Origin: Oscillatoriales cyanobacterium RM2_1_1
GTDB taxonomy: Bacteria; Cyanobacteriota; Cyanobacteriia; Cyanobacteriales; Microcoleaceae
Reading direction: 5' to 3'
Length of the DNA stretch: 36,901 nucleotides
NCBI GenBank assembly: GCA_012033335.1
Contig: JAAURB010000051.1
Coordinates: 1 to 36,901 of the forward strand
Shown: piece after piece, positions 1 to 9,133 of the stretch
How positions within the stretch are numbered: the stretch's first letter is position 1
Layout: every line of letters begins with the position of its first letter
Made by a program: the position numbers and the translations under genes
The notes under the pieces: model-generated
Told to the model about the DNA's origin: nothing
Databases searched by the model: none
The model's input: only the letters and a program-made list of their open reading frames with translations

Positions 1-104
1 TAGAAGATTGATCTGGGGGTGAAGGGGGCAGTGCTCCCTTCCTGGGAGAAGCCCCCAACCCCCTGCCATTTGACAATTTATTACTAATTACAGGCACCTA
101 CTTA
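1..104 (-). repeat. Dispersed MITE-like repeat, copy A (cut by window edge)
   Basis: Reading the minus strand from 104, it starts with TAAGTAG, passes an AT-rich stretch, then a G-run/C-run core, and reaches the ATCTTCTA end at base 1. The same order is seen in the copies at 8226, 18346, 18485 and 36843. The distal terminal repeat lies beyond the window. It sits downstream of dapB and contains no reading frame. Confidence 0.85.
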
Positions 105-218
105 ATCAGTACTCAGGAATGGAGATCAGGGCTGGGTTCTGCTGTCCCTACATGGATCAAGGACAGGGGCTAAAACCGCCAGAGTTTCAGTCTGCGAGTA
201 TTAACTGACAATCTGACT

Positions 219-1046
219 TCATAATATCTTTTCTAAACCGTAAATCAGGGTTTTCAGTTGCAGAACTTTGCGAATTGCCAGCAATACACCGGGCATGAAA
301 CTGGCCCGGTCTGTGGTGTCGTGGCGCAGGGTATAGAGTTGACCCGCAGAGCCAAATAGCACTTCTTGATGGGCAATCAGACCCGGAAGCCGAACACTAT
401 GAATACGAATATTTTCTGGGGCTACCGCACCTCGGGCTCCAGTCAACTGTTCCGTTTCGTTGACCGCTACCGGGTTGTAGGATTTGCCTAATTCAGCCAG
501 CATTTCTGCGGTTTTGATCGCCGTACCACTGGGAGCATCTGCCTTTTGATTGTGGTGCAGCTCAATAATCTCCACGTGGTCGAAGTAACGGGAAGCCGTC
601 ACTGCGGCCTGTTGTAGTAGAATCATGCCAATCGAGAAATTGGGTACAATCAAGCATCCCGTACTGGCCTTTTCCGCAAACTCCGCTAAATCCTGAATCT
701 GCTCTGGACTCAAGCCCGTTGTCCCTACCACTGGACGAACCCCATAGGCAATGCCAGCTCGAATGTTATCGTAGATAGAGTCAGGGTGAGTGAAGTCCAC
801 CATCACCGGAAGCTGTTTTTCCTGGGCTGCCATGGCCAGGGTTGATTCTCGATCCGCCGTTACTAGCACGTCTAGGGCTTCAATTCCTGCGATGATTCCC
901 GCGTCCTGGTGAAGCCATTCGGGATTGCGCTCAATGGCTCCGATCAGGGTCATATCTGGAGCCGCAGCCACCGCCTTAACTACTTCCCGGCCCATCTTAC
1001 CACCGGCTCCGTTGATAACAACTGGAATCAAATCTGCCATACTCAC
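219..1046 (-). CDS. dapB: 4-hydroxy-tetrahydrodipicolinate reductase
   Basis: DapB reduces 4-hydroxy-tetrahydrodipicolinate with NAD(P)H in the diaminopimelate/lysine pathway, in the cytoplasm; the product feeds peptidoglycan and lysine synthesis. The 275-residue protein has normal family length. The N-terminal Rossmann nucleotide-binding motif is GAGGKMGR at about residues 13-20. The family signature [15 protein letters not shown], with the catalytic histidine and the substrate-binding lysine region, is in the second half. VGTTGLS and PNFSIG, two conserved DapB segments, are also visible. The ATG at 1046 leaves only three residues before the hydrophobic beta-strand, so the start is plausible. 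It is monocistronic, with repeat copy A behind it and a long empty stretch in front. No anomaly was seen. Confidence 0.96.
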   Translation of the reverse strand: MSMADLIPVVINGAGGKMGREVVKAVAAAPDMTLIGAIERNPEWLHQDAGIIAGIEALDVLVTADRESTLAMAAQEKQLPVMVDFTHPDSIYDNIRAGIAYGVRPVVGTTGLSPEQIQDLAEFAEKASTGCLIVPNFSIGMILLQQAAVTASRYFDHVEIIELHHNQKADAPSGTAIKTAEMLAELGKSYNPVAVNETEQLTGARGAVAPENIRIHSVRLPGLIAHQEVLFGSAGQLYTLRHDTTDRASFMPGVLLAIRKVLQLKTLIYGLEKIL

Positions 1047-1608
1047 AACCCTCGCTCTATGCTGAGTTTATTAGTTTAACAGTTCTGAACCGCCTGCACT
1101 CGAACAACAATCCCTGAACTATGGTTTTAAAGATAGATCTCAAAAGTAGGATCTTCAAGATACAGGGATTTTCAATTCCTTGAGGTACGGATTTGGAAGT
1201 TGATGGCGCACCTCCCCTACTCCAGCAGCGTGAGAACGCTGTAAAATCCCAAGACAGGAACTTAAGCATCAAACTAGGGAGATTTTCCTGAAGGGATTGA
1301 ATCAGGGTGGAAATTAGAAATAGCCGGGTACATGGTTTAAAGCTAGATTGTTAGCCCGGCAACGTATCGATTCGCTTCTCGGCATCACCTCTACCACGGT
1401 TCAGATCCTTTTATGACAGCGTCTTTCAGTTGTGTCAGTAACGGTGTCGGCCCTATCGAAAAAGGAACAAGCTTGGTTCGGGTTTGGGATTTTCGGTTGG
1501 CCTCACTCCCCTGGGAAAGATTGCTTGATGACCGAACCCAAATTTAGTCCAACCTGATTTTTCGCGCCTGAATTCAGGATCGCTTAGCTGAATTTTGCAC
1601 TGAAGCCC
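1047..1608. other. Intergenic stretch without recognisable gene
   Basis: This 562-bp gap separates divergent dapB and the CHASE2 gene and should hold both promoters. An open frame at 1057-1272 (minus) has no family features and is not called. The only structure I see is a pair of inverted arms, GGTTCGG at 1475-1481 and CCGAACC at 1532-1538, with a 50-base loop. No tRNA or convincing terminator was found. Confidence 0.6.
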
Positions 1609-4166
1609 GTGGGATTTCATTTTTCTCCAATTCGTATATCATCTAGGTTTCTTCCCTTTGGTCGGGGGATCTCTTCTTTGGAGGCGATCGCCGGTATAGC
1701 CTCCACGTTGTTGGTGCTGACGATTCGACAACTGGGGGGGCTGCAAACTCTGGAGCTCAAAGCCTTTGACCAAGGAATGCGGCTGCAACCGTCCTGGCAA
1801 CCAGATTCTCGCTTGCTGGTGGTCGAAATTACTGAAACGGATATTCAGGCGGCAGGCCGTTGGCCCCTTTCAGATAAAACTCTAGCTGAGGCATTTGCCA
1901 TATTGCAACAGCATCAACCTGCCGTGATTGGCCTGGATCTGTATCGGGATATTTCTCAGGAACCGGGATCGGTGGCATTGGCTAGGCAACTGCAAAAGGA
2001 CAATGTGATTGCCATTACCAATATTGGTGAGCCTCCGGTTCTGCCTCCCCCCAATGTTCCACCAGAACGGGTGGGATTTAATGATGTTGTTTTAGATCCA
2101 GACAGCACCATTCGCCGTCAATTGTTGTTGGCTAGCACTGAAACTGAAACGTTATTTGCCTTTTCCCTACAACTGGCCCTGGCCTGTTTGGAAACCCAGG
2201 GGATCACGGCGGAGAATGATCCAGACAACCCCGATGCCATTAAGCTCGGCCAAGCGGTGTTAATGCCCCTCAACCCAAACGACGGGGGTTACCAGAATAT
2301 TGATAATCGGGGCTACCAAATTCTGCTCAACTATCGAGGGCTCCAACCCGCTCCAACCCTAACCCTGGGTGAGGTTCTGCGAAAGGAGTTTAATCCCGAT
2401 CTGGTGCGGGGCAAAGGGGTACTGATCGGGGTGTCGGCAGATAGTGTCAAAGATACTTTTCTAACGCCCTATAGCCCGACCGCTCCCAAAGCTCTGATGC
2501 CGGGAGTGGTGATCCATGCCCAGATGGTGAGTCATTTACTCAGTGTAGCAACCCAAAATAGGGGTGCTGAAGAAGTGGCGACGATCGCGGATGCCCTACC
2601 ATTACCCAAGCCATTCTGGTTCTGGCCAGATTGGGGGGAGGGACTCTGGATTGGAGTCTGGGGCTTAGGGGGAAGCATTTTGATCTGGCGATCGCGCCAG
2701 CTTTCCCAGCAAACCCTGGTCTTAGGGCTGGGGTTTTGAGCTTGCTGGCCATCAGCTATGGCGGGTTATTATTCTCTGGATGGATTCCGGTGGTCGCCCC
2801 GGTGCTGGCATTTTTGCTGGCGGGAACGGGCACGATGGCCTATAAACAGGTTCATTACACCTACCATGATGCGCTGACGGGACTGCCCAACCGGGCCGTA
2901 TTTCTCCATCGAGTGGAGCAGGCGATCGCCCAGACCCAGCAGACCCAAACCCAATTTGCAGTACTACTGATCAATATCGACCGTTTCAAACTGGTGAATG
3001 AAGGTTTAGGTCATCAGGCCGGAGATCAGCTACTCCTGGAACTGGTTAAGCGCCTTCAGGAGTATCTACGAGCCCGAGATCTGATGGCTCGTTTGGGAGG
3101 AGATGAGTTTGCGATCTTGCTAGAAAATCTCAAGCACCCTGAGAATGCTGTAGCAGTTGCAGAGCGAATTCAGCAGTCCCTGACCCTACCCTTTCAAATA
3201 GAGCCCCAGAGTATCTTCCGAACTGTCAGTATTGGGATTGCCGTCAGCCAGTTAGGCGATATCCAGGCCGCAGATCTATTAAAAAATGCCAGCACTGCGC
3301 TATGTCTGGCTAGAAGCCAGGGGCAGGGGCGCTATCAACTCTATGCCGCCAACATGCAATCTGATAGCCTGGAGCGCCTGCAACTCGAAACGGATTTGCG
3401 ATTGGCCCTGCAACAGGAGGAATTTGTCCTGTACTACCAACCGATTATTTCCCTGACCACGGAGAGAGTCGCAGGGTTTGAGGCGTTAATTCGCTGGCAG
3501 CGACCCAACCATGGCTTGGTGACCTCCAGCCAATTTATCTCGATTGCCAAGGACTCTGGATTGATTCTACCGATTGGGCAATGGGCAATTCAAGCTGCCT
3601 GTCAGCAACTTAAGCTGTGGCAGGAGCAATTCAGCCCAGAAATAGAGCTCCTGATGGGGGTCAATGTTTCAGGTCGTCAGTTTGCTCAACTGAACTTTGT
3701 GGAACAGTTGCAAACCACCATTCGCGAAACTGGAATTTTGCCCCAATCCCTGAAGCTGGAAATTACTGAAAGTGTGATGATGGGGGATGTTACCGAAAAT
3801 ATCACCCTGCTCCAGCAGATCAAAACCCTGGGGGTCAAACTCAGTATTGATGACTTTGGCACAGGGTTTTCTTCCCTGAGTTTTTTGAGTCGCTTTTCTG
3901 TCAATACCTTAAAAATTGATCGAGTATTTATTGGTCAAATGGAACCGGAAGATCAGGGGGAAAACTTAGCAATTGTTGAAGCGATTATTGCCTTGGCCCA
4001 TGCCCTGAATCTGGATGTGGTGGCTGAAGGGGTAGAAACAGAACGCCAACTTCAACAACTCCGAGCCTGGGGCTGCGAATTTGCCCAGGGGTATTATTTC
4101 CTAGAACCGTTACCCGCTAGCGACGCTACCCGATTTCTGGCCTCCAACTTTGATCGAAGCCGGTAA
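1609..4166 (+). pseudogene. CHASE2-GGDEF-EAL cyclic-di-GMP enzyme, split by one frame break near 2731-2737
   Basis: Two overlapping frames together give one normal cyanobacterial signalling protein of about 852 residues. The first frame (GTG at 1609 to TGA at 2737-2739) has an N-terminal membrane segment at about residues 24-42, an extracytoplasmic CHASE2 sensor domain, and the first of the membrane segments that follow CHASE2. The second frame (open from 2631 to 4166) continues with two more membrane segments, then GGDEF and EAL. The GGDEF signature is intact (RLGGDEF) with the inhibitory RxxD site (RARD) five residues before it. The EAL domain keeps FEALIRW, NVSGRQF, ITES, DDFGTGFSS and AEGVE. 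Both c-di-GMP synthesis and breakdown therefore look possible. Adding one base in GGGGTTTT (2730-2736) joins the frames. The second frame could start on its own at TTG 2631, but then it would lack the sensor. I favour a sequence error over a true pseudogene. Confidence 0.85.
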
Positions 4167-4208
4167 ATTCTAAGGGAACTGTTACACTCGAGTTGGAAAC
4201 TTGAGAAA

Positions 4209-5762
4209 TTGAACCTTACATTTGTGTCCAGTCTAGAACTTCAGGCCAGGAAAGCTTACCAAACCGGAGCCAGATGGTTGGCGGCGGCGGCAATCTTCAC
4301 AGGGGTCTCGGCTGCCGGTGTATTGGCTTACAACGGCTGGCAGAACCGCTCCCCTGAGGCGATCAAAGCTCGGGTTGTTGCGGTGAGTGCAGGTAACATT
4401 GAAAACACGATCAATGCAGGGGGAACCGTTGAACTAGCTGGACAACGCACGATCAAATCCCCCGATGAAAGCGCCGTCGATCAGGTTTTGGTGAAAGTGG
4501 GGGATCGCATCACCGTCAATCAACCCCTGATCACCCTGCGGAACCCGGAACGAGATACCATTCTCAGTAAGGCCCAGCTTGACATTCAGAAACAGGAAAT
4601 TTTAGTTGAGCGCGATCGCCAGAAAGTCACCGAAGCAGAAGACCATCTGGCATTCATCCAGGCAGACTATGAATCTGATCTCAAAGCTTACCGGGCAGAA
4701 TTGCAGTCTAAAGCAAAAATTCAAGACCTGGAAATTCAGCAGCAGCAGGCTCAGGTGGAACGCAATCGCCAAAAAGTAGAGGAAGCCAGAGAAAACCTGG
4801 TGGCCGCCGAATTGGAGTTGGAGAATCAACAAAAACTTTTAGAGCGCGGGTTTATCGCCGGGAAAGAGGTGGAGAGTCAAGCCCAAACGGTTAGGCAGAG
4901 CAGAGCCAGTTTGCGAGACGCTGAATACACCTTCAAGGAGTCCCAAATTCAGTTAGAAACCAAAAAGACAGAGCTGATTGCCATGGATCAACCCGTTGAT
5001 TCTAGCAAAGTCATGGAAGCCGAAAATCAGCTACGGCAGGCTCAGTCAGATCTCCAACAAAGTACCAGGGAGCTGAAAAAACTAAAAGTTGCCTATCAGG
5101 AAGAGGGACTCAAACTCCAAAATAATATCGTGGCCGCTCCCCTCAGCGGCATTGTTTTGAGCATCAAAGTCCAGCCTGGAGATGGGGTGAACCTGGGGGA
5201 CGATTTGATTACCCTGGGGGATCCCAGTCAAGAGTTAGTAAAACTCCAACTCTCAACCCTGAATGCTGTTCAAGTTCGGCCGGGTCAGCCAGCTCGGGTT
5301 AGTGTGATTGGCCCTGATGCCGAAAGCTTTGCCGGGCAGATCAATCAAATTGAACTGCAAGCTGGCGGCAATAACGCCGATCAACAGTCAGGGGATTCGT
5401 CAGAGCCCGCTGCAGTTCCGGCCACTGTGGAGCTTGACCAGCCCACTGGAACTCTGATTCCAGGCAGCTCCGTCAGCGTAGAAATTATTTTGGATCAGCG
5501 TCAGAACGTCGTGGCCTTGGATACTGAGTTGGTGCAACGGGATGGCAAGGCTGCCTATGTCTGGATTGTCGATGGGGCTAGTCAGGCCAGAAAACAACCC
5601 ATCACCCTGGGCTTGGAGGGTTTGCTACAGGTCGAAATCACCTCGGGCCTGAAACCAAAGGATCAGGTGATTGAGCCCCCAGCCGACCTGGAACTTCAGG
5701 AGGGAATGGCTATAACTGCCGAGGCAAAGGAACAGTCGGAGAACTCTTTAGTCAATCCATAG
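4209..5762 (+). CDS. HlyD/RND-type periplasmic adaptor (membrane fusion protein)
   Basis: A membrane-anchored adaptor of 517 residues that would link an inner-membrane transporter to an outer-membrane channel. One N-terminal membrane segment lies at about residues 21-42. A first biotinyl-lipoyl half follows (KSPDESAVDQVLVKVGD, about 80-100), then long alpha-helical coiled coils rich in E, Q, K and R (about 120-300). The second lipoyl half is AAPLSGIVLSIKVQPGDGV, and beta-barrel domains make up the C-terminus. The start is uncertain: TTG at 4209 with no clear Shine-Dalgarno, and GTG at 4224 is an alternative. In cyanobacteria such adaptors (DevB-like) usually precede MacB-type ABC transporter genes, but none follows here. 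It begins 42 bp after the EAL gene, so co-transcription is possible. Confidence 0.85.
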   Translation: MNLTFVSSLELQARKAYQTGARWLAAAAIFTGVSAAGVLAYNGWQNRSPEAIKARVVAVSAGNIENTINAGGTVELAGQRTIKSPDESAVDQVLVKVGDRITVNQPLITLRNPERDTILSKAQLDIQKQEILVERDRQKVTEAEDHLAFIQADYESDLKAYRAELQSKAKIQDLEIQQQQAQVERNRQKVEEARENLVAAELELENQQKLLERGFIAGKEVESQAQTVRQSRASLRDAEYTFKESQIQLETKKTELIAMDQPVDSSKVMEAENQLRQAQSDLQQSTRELKKLKVAYQEEGLKLQNNIVAAPLSGIVLSIKVQPGDGVNLGDDLITLGDPSQELVKLQLSTLNAVQVRPGQPARVSVIGPDAESFAGQINQIELQAGGNNADQQSGDSSEPAAVPATVELDQPTGTLIPGSSVSVEIILDQRQNVVALDTELVQRDGKAAYVWIVDGASQARKQPITLGLEGLLQVEITSGLKPKDQVIEPPADLELQEGMAITAEAKEQSENSLVNP

Positions 5763-5771
5763 ATTAAGCCC

Positions 5772-5834
5772 CCTGGGATGATTGCCTGACTTTGGGCAAA
5801 ATTTGCTGAGTCAGGTCAGAAGAAAGCTCCCAGG
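5772..5834 (+). terminator. Nested hairpin after the adaptor gene
   Basis: An outer stem CCTGGGA (5772-5778) with TCCCAGG (5828-5834) encloses an inner stem CCTGACT (5785-5791) with AGTCAGG (5809-5815) and a central GCAAAATTTGC. It lies ten bases past the adaptor stop codon. No U-run follows, so it may act as an mRNA 3' structure or mark the edge of the inserted cassette rather than a classical intrinsic terminator. Confidence 0.45.
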
Positions 5835-5950
5835 AGAGATGCAGCTTCTCCAGCTCTGCCCCGCGAAAAATACTAAACAACAAACACTAAAGCCGCGATC
5901 GCCCTTGACTGGAGATACGAGTGAATACCTAGCATCTTAGGAGGATAGAC

Positions 5951-6091
5951 GGAAAGTTTCGGAATCATCCTCAAATTTAGGATGTATACCCAGAAAGTTT
6001 CAGTATAATTGCAGTACCATGGTAGATTATATAGAAAGTTTCAGGGTAATCATCCCAAAGGCATTGTTTATGCAGAAAATCTCAATATGAT
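5951..6091 (+). promoter_or_regulatory. Four GAAAnTTTC-type sites at exact 41-bp intervals, overlapping a promoter
   Basis: GAAAGTTTC occurs at 5952-5960, 5993-6001 and 6034-6042, and a degenerate GAAAATCTC at 6075-6083. The starts are exactly 41 bp apart, close to four helical turns, so all sites face the same side of the DNA. Each perfect site is an odd palindrome (GAAA-N-TTTC), as expected for a dimeric binder. The flanks are partly conserved (AGAAAGTTTCAG). A possible promoter, TTGTTT (6064-6069) with TATGAT (6086-6091) and 16-bp spacing, puts the fourth site between -35 and -10. The array directly precedes the ParA-like/ParB-like pair, so I infer an operator and/or centromere-like (parS) array bound by one of these proteins. 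Confidence 0.75.
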
Positions 6092-6165
6092 AATTAGCTA
6101 TGGCGCTAGATTGTCTATGAGAACGTAACCGAAATCCCCTCTATCAATGTTCAGAAGTTATTAGC

Positions 6166-7500
6166 ATGACAACTACAAGTCTTCGATCGGCACTGCAAAG
6201 CCTTCCTGAAAATGCTCCAGAAGCAGTCGTTGATCAACATTTTTCAACTCAATTGCTAGAGGCGTTGGGATTTCAATCCCAAGAAATCCATCCCCAATAC
6301 CCTACTGGCGATGGGAAAGCTGTTGACAAAGCAGCAAGAAAAACTATTGGAGATGATATTTTTATATATACGAAATCCGACCCTTTTCTACTTCTAGAAT
6401 TAAAGGGGAGGGATTGCAATTTATCCAGTGATGCCGCACAGTATCAAAAAACTGTTCATCAACTAAAACACTACCTCCTTGCGCCTAACTGCAAAACTGT
6501 ACAGTGGGGAATTATTACCAACTCTTGCCATATTCAACTGTTTCGGAAGCATGGGAAAGTGATCTATCCTGCAACTCAGTGTCTTTCATTGGACAACGAA
6601 AACATTGACGAGATCGTTGCTTCAATACGCAGAAAGATTGAAAACCCGACCAAGGCATTGACGATTGCAGTTTATAACAATAAGGGTGGAGTAGGAAAGA
6701 CAACAACAACAGTCAACTTAGCGGCTATTTTAACTTTTTTAGGAAAGAGGGTGCTGGCAATTGATTTTGATCCAAATCAGCAAGATTTAACCAGTTCATT
6801 GGGGCTTCCGTTAAGCGAAGGTGCTGTCTTTGAAGCTCTTAGAGAACGAAGCATAGAATTTATAAGCACTCTGTGTCCTTATAAGTTTCCTTTAAAGAAG
6901 GTTGATTCAGAACTCAGATTTGATGTGATCCCGGCTGACGAGGAGTTGAAGGATGCTTCTGATGATTTACTGCGTAAAAGGTTGAAACGGAACTTGTTGC
7001 ACCGAAAGCTAGAATCCGCAAGGCAAGAATATGATTACATCTTGATAGATTCACCACCAAACTGGCGATTCTTTAGCCAACTAGCTGTTTATGCGGCTGA
7101 TGTGATTCTTATTCCTACAAAACATAACAATCTTTTCTCCCTAGAGAATGCAGCAATGGCAATCAAGAAATTCTTTCCCGAAATACAGAAAGAAAAAGCT
7201 GATGGGAGTCCTATTCCATTACCAATTTTCTTCAACGGAGAAAAGATTACGCAACCCCAGTTAGCAGTAGCTCAGAAAGAAATCGCTAATATTCTTAAAA
7301 TTGCCAAAAAGGAGGGATTTGATTTACTACCGTACTTTTACCCTAGATATACAAATGCTAGGAAAGATCTTCATATTCCTCAGGTACCGAGCTACGCTAA
7401 TATTTCGGGTGCCGCATTCTCTCGTACTCCTGCGGTTTATCGATATCGAACTGCCCATGAATATTACAAGAGTCTAGCCAAGGAGTACTTTTTACAATGA
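6166..7500 (+). CDS. PD-(D/E)XK nuclease-like domain fused to ParA-family ATPase
   Basis: A 444-residue fusion. The first 160 residues resemble the N-terminal nuclease domain of type I restriction HsdR proteins: D64, then E78-L-K80 (FLLLELK), then a Q99-xxx-Y103 element, and a beta-rich end (WGIITNSCHIQLF). The rest is a ParA/Soj-type ATPase with a deviant Walker A, KGGVGKTT (K173-T180, signature lysine first), a VLAIDFDPNQQ motif, and Walker B with YDYILIDSPP. ParA ATPases dimerise on DNA with ATP and move or position cargo. The start ATG lacks a clear Shine-Dalgarno. The stop overlaps the next start (ATGA at 7497-7500), implying translational coupling. The base composition is visibly AT-richer than the flanking genes, suggesting transfer. 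Nuclease activity is an inference from the motif residues; the function is unknown. It might be a partition system of a lost plasmid or a defence system. Confidence 0.82.
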   Translation: MTTTSLRSALQSLPENAPEAVVDQHFSTQLLEALGFQSQEIHPQYPTGDGKAVDKAARKTIGDDIFIYTKSDPFLLLELKGRDCNLSSDAAQYQKTVHQLKHYLLAPNCKTVQWGIITNSCHIQLFRKHGKVIYPATQCLSLDNENIDEIVASIRRKIENPTKALTIAVYNNKGGVGKTTTTVNLAAILTFLGKRVLAIDFDPNQQDLTSSLGLPLSEGAVFEALRERSIEFISTLCPYKFPLKKVDSELRFDVIPADEELKDASDDLLRKRLKRNLLHRKLESARQEYDYILIDSPPNWRFFSQLAVYAADVILIPTKHNNLFSLENAAMAIKKFFPEIQKEKADGSPIPLPIFFNGEKITQPQLAVAQKEIANILKIAKKEGFDLLPYFYPRYTNARKDLHIPQVPSYANISGAAFSRTPAVYRYRTAHEYYKSLAKEYFLQ

Positions 7501-8189
7501 GTAGCCTCAATGATATCGGGAACTTGATGTATTTGTATTTGGACGAGATCGAACCCGGTGAAGGAACTAATGCTCCAGAATTTTTGATAAAAGCTTCTGC
7601 TCATTTACTCAATCAGAACGGTGGAAGAAATTGGATTCCAGTTATTGTAAAAGAAATTGGCGAAGACAAATATCAAGTACTTGGCAACTCGTTTATTTAT
7701 GCTGTTGCAGAAGAAGCTGGTTTAGATCGAGTGTGGTGCATTATTACGGATGGCAGTGTTGATACATCTGAAGTCATTAAGGTGCTTGCAGGTGAAAAAA
7801 CACCAAAGATCAATCTTTCAAAGGCATCTAGAGATGAAATTATGTCAGCGTTGGAGTACCTAGTGAACCAACCAGGTAGTATTCTTAAAACAGTTAAGCC
7901 TGCTATAGCTGCAAACCGGATTGATGAAGCTCCTCGCCAGTATTGGAAAACATTAGATCCAATTGCCAACCTAAAGTGCGGTATCACAAAAGGCAAAAAA
8001 CTTGATGCCCTAAAGCAGATATTTTATTTGGTTCCTCAGCCAATGCCAGATACAATTACTGATGCTAATGTTCTCAAAACAATCTCAACGGCTGATCTAA
8101 AAATAATGGCGAAGAAACGAGGGATTGTTGGTATTAACCGCATGAAAAAAGATGATCTTGTTGAAGTTTTGAGCAAGCCTTTAAAGTAG
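7497..8189 (+). CDS. ParB-like partner with C-terminal Rho_N/SAP-type domain
   Basis: A 230-residue protein coupled to the ParA-like gene by a 4-base overlap. Residues about 15-90 resemble the ParB/sulfiredoxin-like fold: an N-proximal IEP segment, then WIPVIVKEIGEDKYQVLGNSF, then AVAEEAGLDRVWCIITD. This has the strand-helix order of ParB N-terminal domains but lacks the GxRR motif of CTP-binding ParB. Residues about 192-226 (ISTADLKIMAKKRGI...RMKKDDLVEVL) look like a SAP or Rho-N helix-extension-helix nucleic-acid-binding domain. No helix-turn-helix typical of chromosomal ParB is obvious, so DNA binding may depend on the C-terminal domain. Given the upstream palindrome array it is a good candidate for the site-binding adaptor and/or autorepressor. 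Family assignment is by pattern only. Confidence 0.7.
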   Translation: MSSLNDIGNLMYLYLDEIEPGEGTNAPEFLIKASAHLLNQNGGRNWIPVIVKEIGEDKYQVLGNSFIYAVAEEAGLDRVWCIITDGSVDTSEVIKVLAGEKTPKINLSKASRDEIMSALEYLVNQPGSILKTVKPAIAANRIDEAPRQYWKTLDPIANLKCGITKGKKLDALKQIFYLVPQPMPDTITDANVLKTISTADLKIMAKKRGIVGINRMKKDDLVEVLSKPLK

Positions 8190-8225
8190 CCAGAAAGCAT
8201 CTGATACAAATTGTGAGTTGCACGG

Positions 8226-8320
8226 TAAGTAGATGGTTGTAATTAATTATCAAACAGAAGGGGGTCTGGGGCAGTGCCCCTTCAACCCCCTACATGTATC
8301 TTCTAATTAATCGAGTTGCG
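8226..8320 (+). repeat. Dispersed MITE-like repeat, copy B
   Basis: It starts TAAGTAGATGGTTGTAATT, has the core hairpin GGGGCAGTGCCCC, and ends with ATCTTCTAATTAAT; the outer right terminal repeat is eroded. It lies immediately behind the ParB-like gene and so forms the right border of the AT-rich cassette. An open frame starting inside it (8294-8548) is not a gene. Confidence 0.85.
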
Positions 8321-8504
8321 TTTCAAACCTTACGGGCAATACCGATAGTTTATCTCCTAAGACTCATGCATAGAGCTATGGCAATCAGGCTTGAATCCAT
8401 CAGGTGGAGCGGACTCCTGTTCCCACAGGCTAGAAGCCTGAGCCAGAAATCGCACCAACCATTTCTGACTGCCATAGATAGAAATCTCAGGCAGCTTAAG
8501 CTCC

Positions 8505-9133
8505 TCAGTACTCGATGCCAGGCTGGGCTTTTACCCCTTGTTCCCTGAAAGGATGTTTGATCAATTTCATTTCAGTTACCAGATCAGCCCGGGCAATCAA
8601 CGGTTCAGGGCTCCTCGCCCGGTAAGAATCACATGGGAATCTTCAGGTTTATCGGCCAATCCAGCCAACACCTCATCCACAGTCAGATAGCCCAGTTTCA
8701 AAGCAATATTCACCTCATCAAGCAGAACGAGCTTGAATTCTGGGTTGCGAAGGTAGCTCAATCCTTTTTCCCAGGCTTCCCGGGTTTTTTGAATGTCGCG
8801 ATCGCGATCTTGGGTTTCCCAGGTAAAGCCTTCCCCCAGAGCATGGAATTCTAGCTGCTCAGGCCATTGGTTGAAAACTGCTTTTTCTGCAGGTTCCCAG
8901 GCTCCCTTGATGAACTGAACGATAGCAACTCGATAGCCATGACCCAAACAGCGCAACACCATTCCCAGGGCTGCTGTGGTTTTGCCCTTACCATCTCCTG
9001 TATTAACAACAATTAAGCCTTTTGTGCGACTAGCTTTGGCAACCCGCTGGTCTTGGACTTCCTTGCGGCGCTCCATTTTGAGGCGATGCTGTTCGGGAAT
9101 GAGGCTGGAAGATTCAGAGGTGAGTTGGGACAT
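8505..9133 (-). pseudogene. cobO: Cob(I)yrinic acid a,c-diamide adenosyltransferase, frame break near its 3' end
   Basis: CobO/BtuR attaches the adenosyl group to corrinoid cobalt in vitamin B12 synthesis or salvage. The P-loop GDGKGKTTAA (about residues 46-55) and the family segments VAIVQFIKG, LVLLDEVNIAL and HVILTGRGA are intact. The continuous frame stops early after 178 residues (stop at 8597). In the next frame the expected family ending follows without interruption: [15 protein letters not shown], then [17 protein letters not shown] and a stop at 8505-8507. One C missing from the coding CCC run (plus-strand GGG at 8608-8610) explains it; restored length is about 209 residues. I read this as a sequence error. 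If it were real, the protein would lose its conserved C-terminal tail. Confidence 0.9.

Noticed and set aside
1057..1272. 71-residue minus-strand frame upstream of dapB
   Set aside because: No ribosome-binding site, motif or protein-like pattern; probably promoter region.
2727..2740. Programmed -1 frameshift in the CHASE2 gene
   Set aside because: No X-XXY-YYZ heptamer and the same kind of break recurs in unrelated genes, so an error is the simpler reading.
8294..8548. 84-residue open frame on the plus strand
   Set aside because: It starts inside repeat copy B and runs antisense into the restored 3' end of cobO; no protein-like features.
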